Origin: an uncultured Dietzia sp.
GTDB lineage: Bacteria > Actinomycetota > Actinomycetes > Mycobacteriales > Mycobacteriaceae
DNA: 10,950 nucleotides
NCBI GenBank assembly: GCA_946570335.1
Contig: CAMNYG010000021.1
Location: forward strand, 1-10,950
Direction: 5' to 3'
The notes beneath the pieces were generated by a model. It was not told the origin of the DNA and did no database searches. It saw nothing but the letters and a program-made list of their open reading frames with translations. The position numbers were made by a program, and so were the translations under genes. Positions 6,404 through 10,950 of this stretch are shown here, piece by piece. Every line of letters begins with the position of its first letter. Position 1 is the stretch's first letter.

Positions 6404-7648
6404 TCAGGCCCGGACCGGGCACTTGAAGTCGACCTTCCAGTCGTTGATGGCGTTGAGCCAGCCCGAGCGAAGTCGCGTGGCGTCGCCCATCGAGGTGATG
6501 TCGGGCATGTGGTCGGCGATCGCGTTGAAGATCAACTCGATCTGCAGCTTCGCCAGGTTGGCACCGATGCAGTAGTGCGGGCCGTTGCCGCCGAACGTCA
6601 GGTGCGGGTTCGGGTCGCGCAGGATGTTGAAGGAGAACGGATCCTCGAAGACGTCCTCGTCGAAGTTCGCCGAGCCGTACATGATCGCGGCGCGGTCGCC
6701 CTTCTTCATGGTCACGCCGCCGATCTCGACATCCTCGGTGGCGGTGCGCTGGAACGAGGAGATCGGCGAGGCCCACCGCAGGATCTCGTCATACGTCGTC
6801 TCCGGGCGCTCCTTCTTGAACAGCTCCCACTGCTCCGGGTTGTCCAGGAACGCGATCATCCCGTGGGTCGTGGCGTTGCGGGTGGTCTCGTTGCCGGCCA
6901 CCGCGAGAAGAACCACGAACCAGCCGAACTCGTCGGCGGTGAGCTTCTCGCCGTCCACATCGGCCTGGACCAGCTTGGTCACCAGGTCGTCGCGGGGGTC
7001 GACCTCGCGCTTGGCCGCCAGCTCCATCGCGTACCCGAGGATCTCGGCGTTCGCGGCATTGGACTCCTCCGCCAGCTCCGGGATGTCGTAGCTGGTCATC
7101 TTGTTGGACCACTCGAAGATCTGGTGGCGGTCCTCCATCGGGATGCCGATGAGCTCGGCGATCGCCTGCAGGGGCAGCTCCGAGGCCACCTCGGTGATGA
7201 AGTCTCCGCCGCCCTTGGCCGCCGCGGTCTCGACGATGTTGCGAGCCTTCTCGCGCAGGTTCTCGCGCATCTTCTCGATGTTCCGCGGAGTGAAGCCCTT
7301 GGAGATGATCCGGCGGTACTTCTTGTGCTCTTCGCCGTCCTGGTTGATGAACAGGAACCGGGTCATCTCGATGATCTCGCGCTCGGTCCCGGGAGCGAAC
7401 CGCGGGATGGCGGTGTTCTCCCAGGTCGAGAAGACCTCGTTGGTGCGCCGCGAGATCTCCTTGACGTCCGCGTGCTTGGTGACGACCCAGTAGCCGGCGT
7501 CGTCATATCCGTCGACCCCGGGCTCGTTGGCGCACCACCAGATCGGCTCGGTCTGCCGCAGATGCATCCACTCGGGATGCGGAAGGCGCTTCTCGTAGAG
7601 CTCCGGGTCGGTGAAGTCGAACCCCTCGGGAATGGTGACTGGCTGCAC
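6404..7648 (-). CDS. cyp125: Cytochrome P450 CYP125 (sterol C26/C27 hydroxylase)
   Basis: The product has 414 residues from the chosen GTG. The N-terminal segment PEGFDFTDPELYEKRLP, SRGFTPR-like SKGFTPRNI, and LRSGWLNAINDWKVD near the end match M. tuberculosis CYP125A1 (Rv3545c) closely. The I-helix motif AGNET is at 251-255, the ExxR pair is E288/R291, and the heme loop FGGNGPHYCIG has the thiolate ligand Cys360. CYP125 enzymes oxidise the terminal side-chain carbon of cholesterol or cholest-4-en-3-one up to the acid, with ferredoxin and ferredoxin reductase partners that are not in this window. The GTG at 7654 gives two more residues, but AAGGAG (7659-7654) overlaps it and lies an ideal 5 nt before the GTG at 7648, so I prefer the latter. 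The gene is divergent from fadA5 and shares a KstR-type control region with it. Confidence 0.93.
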   Translation of the reverse strand: MQPVTIPEGFDFTDPELYEKRLPHPEWMHLRQTEPIWWCANEPGVDGYDDAGYWVVTKHADVKEISRRTNEVFSTWENTAIPRFAPGTEREIIEMTRFLFINQDGEEHKKYRRIISKGFTPRNIEKMRENLREKARNIVETAAAKGGGDFITEVASELPLQAIAELIGIPMEDRHQIFEWSNKMTSYDIPELAEESNAANAEILGYAMELAAKREVDPRDDLVTKLVQADVDGEKLTADEFGWFVVLLAVAGNETTRNATTHGMIAFLDNPEQWELFKKERPETTYDEILRWASPISSFQRTATEDVEIGGVTMKKGDRAAIMYGSANFDEDVFEDPFSFNILRDPNPHLTFGGNGPHYCIGANLAKLQIELIFNAIADHMPDITSMGDATRLRSGWLNAINDWKVDFKCPVRA

Positions 7649-7653
7649 TGGCA

Positions 7654-7659
7654 CTCCTT
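7654..7659 (-). promoter_or_regulatory. Ribosome binding site deciding the cyp125 start
   Basis: AAGGAG reads on the minus strand from 7659 to 7654. Its last G is the first base of the upstream GTG candidate, which therefore cannot use it. Spacing to the GTG at 7648 is 5 nt. Confidence 0.7.
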
Positions 7660-7732
7660 GGCCGCGTCGGTTTGCGTCAGGTGTTCACTCACACAACCCG
7701 GATACTGCGAACCCCTCGCCCGGGCTGTAATC

Positions 7733-8980
<1,248 letters not shown>

Positions 8981-8981
8981 C

Positions 8982-9569
8982 ATGAGCAGCAACGTCATCG
9001 AGACCGCGGCGCAGCGCCGGCGCGAGGTTCTCGCCGCCATCTCGTCGGCCACCGGCGCGGAGGACGAGGCCACGGCCGTGTCCCACCTCCTGGCCGTGTC
9101 CGTCGACGAGGCCCGCGAGGTACTGCGTGCCCCGCTCGAGGTCTTCGCCGGCGGCTCCGCCGCACCCCGGTCCACGTCCGAAGCGGCGGGCGGGTTCGCC
9201 CTGCACCCGTTCCGTGACTCGGAGGAGCACCGCGCCCTGTTCCATTCGCGCTCGTCGGACGCCTCGTCGGCGACCGGCGGCGAGTGGGACGAGGAACGCA
9301 CCGAGAAGGAGCGCCGCGAGGGGCTCAGCCGCATCGAGTCGGAGACGGCCATGTGGTTCGTGGCGGTCGACACGGCGCGCGACGCGCACGTCGGTCTGGT
9401 GTTCGGCGAGCAGGTCGACGACGGCGACGTCGACGTGGCGATCTGGATCCGCCCCGAGGAGCGCAAGCGTGGCTACGGCCTGAACTCCCTCAAGGAGTGC
9501 CGCCGTGAGCTGGCGGCGTTCTTCCCGGGCAAGCATGTGATCGTGCGCGCACCGGTGGCGGGCGAGTGA
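8982..9569 (+). CDS. GNAT acetyltransferase with N-terminal GyrA-like helical domain
   Basis: The product has 195 residues. Residues 73-195 form a GNAT fold: HPFRDSEEHRALFHSRSSD, MWFVAVDTARDAHVGLVFGE (124-143), then strand and loop VAIWIRPEERKRGYG (152-166), where RKRGYG is the acetyl-CoA pyrophosphate loop, and KECRRELAAFFPGKHVIVRAP. Residues 5-55 (AQRRREVLAAIS...AVSHLLAVSVDEAREVLRAPLEVF) resemble the helical segment found in the GyrA/ParC family, where IxxALLxAL...LxxLLxLsxxQAxxILDMxL is common; here it may be a dimerisation or docking module. Substrate is unknown, and protein or small-molecule acetylation are both possible. It begins 1 nt after the fadA5 stop and ends overlapping the next start (GTGA), so it belongs to the fadA5 operon. 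In M. tuberculosis fadA5 and ddn are adjacent without such a gene, as I recall. Confidence 0.78.
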   Translation: MSSNVIETAAQRRREVLAAISSATGAEDEATAVSHLLAVSVDEAREVLRAPLEVFAGGSAAPRSTSEAAGGFALHPFRDSEEHRALFHSRSSDASSATGGEWDEERTEKERREGLSRIESETAMWFVAVDTARDAHVGLVFGEQVDDGDVDVAIWIRPEERKRGYGLNSLKECRRELAAFFPGKHVIVRAPVAGE

Positions 9570-10084
9570 CCGACCAGCAGCAGCCCGGGGACGTCCCCGT
9601 CCCCGAGACCGGCATCGATGACCCGCGGCGTGGCGCGCCGTGGGTCATCGGCGTGATCAAGGTGATGTCGCGGGTCAACACGTGGCTCTACCAGCGCACC
9701 GGTGGGCGGGTCGGTGGTAACTGGCGTGTCGGGTCGGCGCTGCGGGCGCCGGTTCCGGTGTGTTTGTTGACGACGACGGGGCGCAAGACCGGTGAGCCCA
9801 GGACCGTGCCCCTGCTGCATATTCCTGACGGCGACCGCGTACTGCTGGTCGCGTCGCAGGGTGGGCTGCCGTCACACCCGCAGTGGTATCGCAACATCCT
9901 GGTGGAGCCGGCCGTCACCATTCAGGTGGGTCGCCGGGTCAGGTCGATGACGGCGAGGGAGGCCTCACCGGCCGAGCGAGCCGAGCTCTGGCCGCGACTG
10001 GTCGAGCGCTACGCGGATTTTGCTGAGTACCAGGCCAACACCAGCCGGGTGATTCCTGTGGTGATATGCGAGCCGGCGCCTTGA
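9566..10084 (+). CDS. ddn: Ddn-family deazaflavin (F420)-dependent nitroreductase-like protein
   Basis: The product has 172 residues and a split-beta-barrel FDOR fold. It aligns along its length with M. tuberculosis Ddn (Rv3547): VMSRVNTWLYQRTGG, CLLTTTGRKTGEPR (66-79), RVLLVASQGG (91-100), HPQWYRNI, LTARDATxEERAE-like MTAREASPAERAE (128-140) and RVIPVVICEP (161-170). Known family members use reduced F420, and physiological substrates proposed for Ddn are quinones. Ligand-contacting tyrosines of Ddn correspond to Leu84 (Y65), Tyr149 (Y130), Phe152 (Y133) and Tyr155 (Y136), while Ser78 is kept as Ser97. The start is a GTG overlapping the GNAT stop by 4 nt. The residues before about 28 are a longer, Pro-rich N-terminus than in Ddn. 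It is the last gene of the fadA5 run. Confidence 0.87.
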   Translation: MTDQQQPGDVPVPETGIDDPRRGAPWVIGVIKVMSRVNTWLYQRTGGRVGGNWRVGSALRAPVPVCLLTTTGRKTGEPRTVPLLHIPDGDRVLLVASQGGLPSHPQWYRNILVEPAVTIQVGRRVRSMTAREASPAERAELWPRLVERYADFAEYQANTSRVIPVVICEPAP

Positions 10085-10120
10085 GCGCACAGCATACGAG
10101 GGACTGACCAGTCGATTTCA

Positions 10121-10140
10121 TGCATGTCAGCGGGCATGCA
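10121..10140 (+). terminator. Weak hairpin after the ddn homologue
   Basis: TGCATG (10121-10126) and CATGCA (10135-10140) form a 6-bp stem with an 8-nt loop, 37 nt after the stop. There is no T-run and the stem is weak, so it may not be the real end of transcription. Confidence 0.3.
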
Positions 10141-10141
10141 C

Positions 10142-10151
10142 GGTGTACACC
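10142..10151. promoter_or_regulatory. 10-bp perfect palindrome upstream of the secreted-protein promoter
   Basis: GGTGTACACC is self-complementary over all ten bases and ends 31 bp before a TTGACA hexamer. It could be an operator half or full site, but no regulator is recognised. Confidence 0.35.
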
Positions 10152-10181
10152 TTCTTCGCGCGCCCTTTCAGCCGGCCACCA

Positions 10182-10208
10182 TTGACAAACACTCACTTTC
10201 AGTAGATT
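10182..10208 (+). promoter_or_regulatory. Candidate promoter of the GS-repeat protein
   Basis: A perfect -35 TTGACA (10182-10187) is followed after 15 bp by TAGATT (10203-10208, 4 of 6 to TATAAT). The spacer is short. Transcription would start near 10214-10216, giving a leader of about 50 nt before the preferred ATG at 10265. Confidence 0.5.
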
Positions 10209-10264
10209 CTCATATGGCACAGAGCACAGCCGTGCTGGGAATCGCTGAGAGGACCACCTTTTCC

Positions 10265-10950
10265 ATGAAGAACACGACCAGGGCCGCCGCGGCCGCCGCT
10301 ACCGCGGCGCTCGCCATTTCGAGCGCCACCGGTGTCGCCTCCGCACAGTCCGGGAATTTCGAGATCCCCATTCTGGACGGCATGACGTCTGCCGAGGTTT
10401 CTTTCCCGGACATGGGTTCCTCGGACCTGGGTTCCACCGAACTGATCCCCAGCTCCTCCGGAGTGATCCCCTCCGGTTCCACCGGCGGCATCGGCCAGGG
10501 ATCCGCCGAGCTCGGCGGCTCGGCGGACTTCACGGGCTCGGGCGGGCTCATCGCGGACGGGATCGCCGGCTCGGTCGGGGGCGGCTCCCTGTCGACCGTC
10601 ATCGACAGCGTTGCCGGCTCGGTCGACACCATCACCGGCTCGGTCAACGCGAGCGGTGGTTCGACCGGCGCCTTCACCGACGCACTGACCGGCTCCATCG
10701 ACAACACGGGCTCGCTCACCGGCATCGCCACCGCCAGCGCCGATTTCATCGTCAACGGCGGCTCCCTGACGGGTGTTCTCGCGGGCATCGAGGGCTCGAT
10801 CGGTGACGGCGGCTCGGCCGGCGACATCACCCGGGCGCTCGGCGGCTCCATCGAGCACGGCGGCTCGCTCGAGGGCATCACCGACGCCCTCGCGGGTTCG
10901 ATCACCGATGCGTCGGGTTCGGTGACCAATCCGCAGACCGGCCTGCTCGG
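10265..10950 (+). CDS. Secreted Gly/Ser-rich repeat protein, 3' end outside the window
   Basis: 228 residues are visible and the frame is still open at the window edge. The N-terminus MKNTTRAAAAAATAALAISS...VASAQSG is a Sec signal peptide with a likely cut after ASA at 25-27. The mature part is acidic and extremely rich in Gly, Ser, Asp and Thr. From about residue 91 it consists of 17-residue units of the form GS-L-x-G-I-x-x-A-L-x-GS-I-x-x-G, for example GSLTGVLAGIEGSIGDG at 166-182. No Cys appears and no known domain is recognised; a beta-solenoid or stacked surface structure is conceivable. Start: GAGAGGA precedes the ATG by about 11 nt and the signal peptide begins properly there. An in-frame ATG at 10214 would add 17 residues (MAQSTAVLGIAERTTFS) and would need leaderless translation. 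It stands alone after a 180-bp gap, so it is probably not part of the sterol operon. Function is unknown. Confidence 0.8.
   Translation, partial: MKNTTRAAAAAATAALAISSATGVASAQSGNFEIPILDGMTSAEVSFPDMGSSDLGSTELIPSSSGVIPSGSTGGIGQGSAELGGSADFTGSGGLIADGIAGSVGGGSLSTVIDSVAGSVDTITGSVNASGGSTGAFTDALTGSIDNTGSLTGIATASADFIVNGGSLTGVLAGIEGSIGDGGSAGDITRALGGSIEHGGSLEGITDALAGSITDASGSVTNPQTGLL
10535..10915 (+). repeat. Tandem 51-bp (17-residue) coding repeats
   Basis: From residue 132 to 217 the GS pairs fall at 132, 143, 149, 166, 177, 183, 194, 200, 211 and 218: spacings alternate 11 and 6, with one GS degenerate near 160. Less regular units (16-18 residues plus a 7-residue spacer) fill 91-131. DNA copies are diverged, so the repeat is kept at protein level. 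Confidence 0.85.

Noticed and set aside
6615..6628. CGCGCAGGATGTTG inside cyp125 equals part of the palindrome arm
   Set aside because: It encodes the conserved NILR segment of the P450. A 14-bp match in a GC-rich 11-kb window is within chance.

Overview
The window is about 11 kb of very GC-rich actinobacterial DNA. The gene content (CYP125, FadA5, a Ddn-type deazaflavin-dependent protein, a luciferase-like F420-type oxidoreductase, Ltp3/Ltp4-type lipid-transfer/thiolase-fold proteins, KstR-like operators and a DUF222/13E12 HNH protein) points to the order Mycobacteriales (Mycobacterium, Rhodococcus, Gordonia, Dietzia and relatives). The genus cannot be settled from the sequence alone. Most of the window is a sterol side-chain catabolic region.

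Layout. (1) Bases 3-3313, plus strand: a tightly packed operon of ltp4-like (5' end outside the window), ltp3-like, a ketosteroid-isomerase/SnoaL-fold protein and an LLM-class oxidoreductase. The genes join by ATGA overlaps or a 1-nt gap, and the operon ends in a 16-bp stem at 3331-3369. (2) Bases 3370-5171: an apparent insertion or accessory unit. A perfect 21-bp inverted repeat (3407-3452) and a relatively AT-rich leader with repeated ATCGAAC motifs and an SOS-box-like site precede a DUF222/HNH endonuclease gene of the 13E12 type. (3) Bases 5224-7648, minus strand: an epoxide-hydrolase-type alpha/beta hydrolase and, upstream of it, a clear CYP125 sterol C26/27-hydroxylase. (4) Bases 7655-7813: the divergent cyp125/fadA5 control region with two KstR-type palindromes 23 bp apart. 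(5) Bases 7814-10084, plus strand: fadA5 thiolase, a GNAT acetyltransferase with an extra N-terminal helical domain, and a Ddn homologue, probably one operon. The order cyp125 / fadA5 / ddn is that of M. tuberculosis Rv3545c-Rv3546-Rv3547, with the GNAT gene added between fadA5 and ddn. (6) From 10265 to the window end: a secreted Gly/Ser-rich protein with a regular 17-residue repeat, cut by the window edge.

How the genes fit together. CYP125 oxidises the terminal side-chain carbon of cholesterol or cholestenone. FadA5 performs thiolytic cleavage during side-chain beta-oxidation. Ltp3/Ltp4-type proteins are linked in rhodococci to retro-aldol cleavage of C24-branched sterol side chains. The twin KstR-like boxes indicate that sterol-derived CoA esters relieve repression of cyp125 and fadA5. 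Roles for the SnoaL-like, LLM, hydrolase, GNAT and Ddn proteins in the pathway are inferred from position only. The least explained parts are the GS-repeat secreted protein and the large palindrome upstream of the HNH gene.
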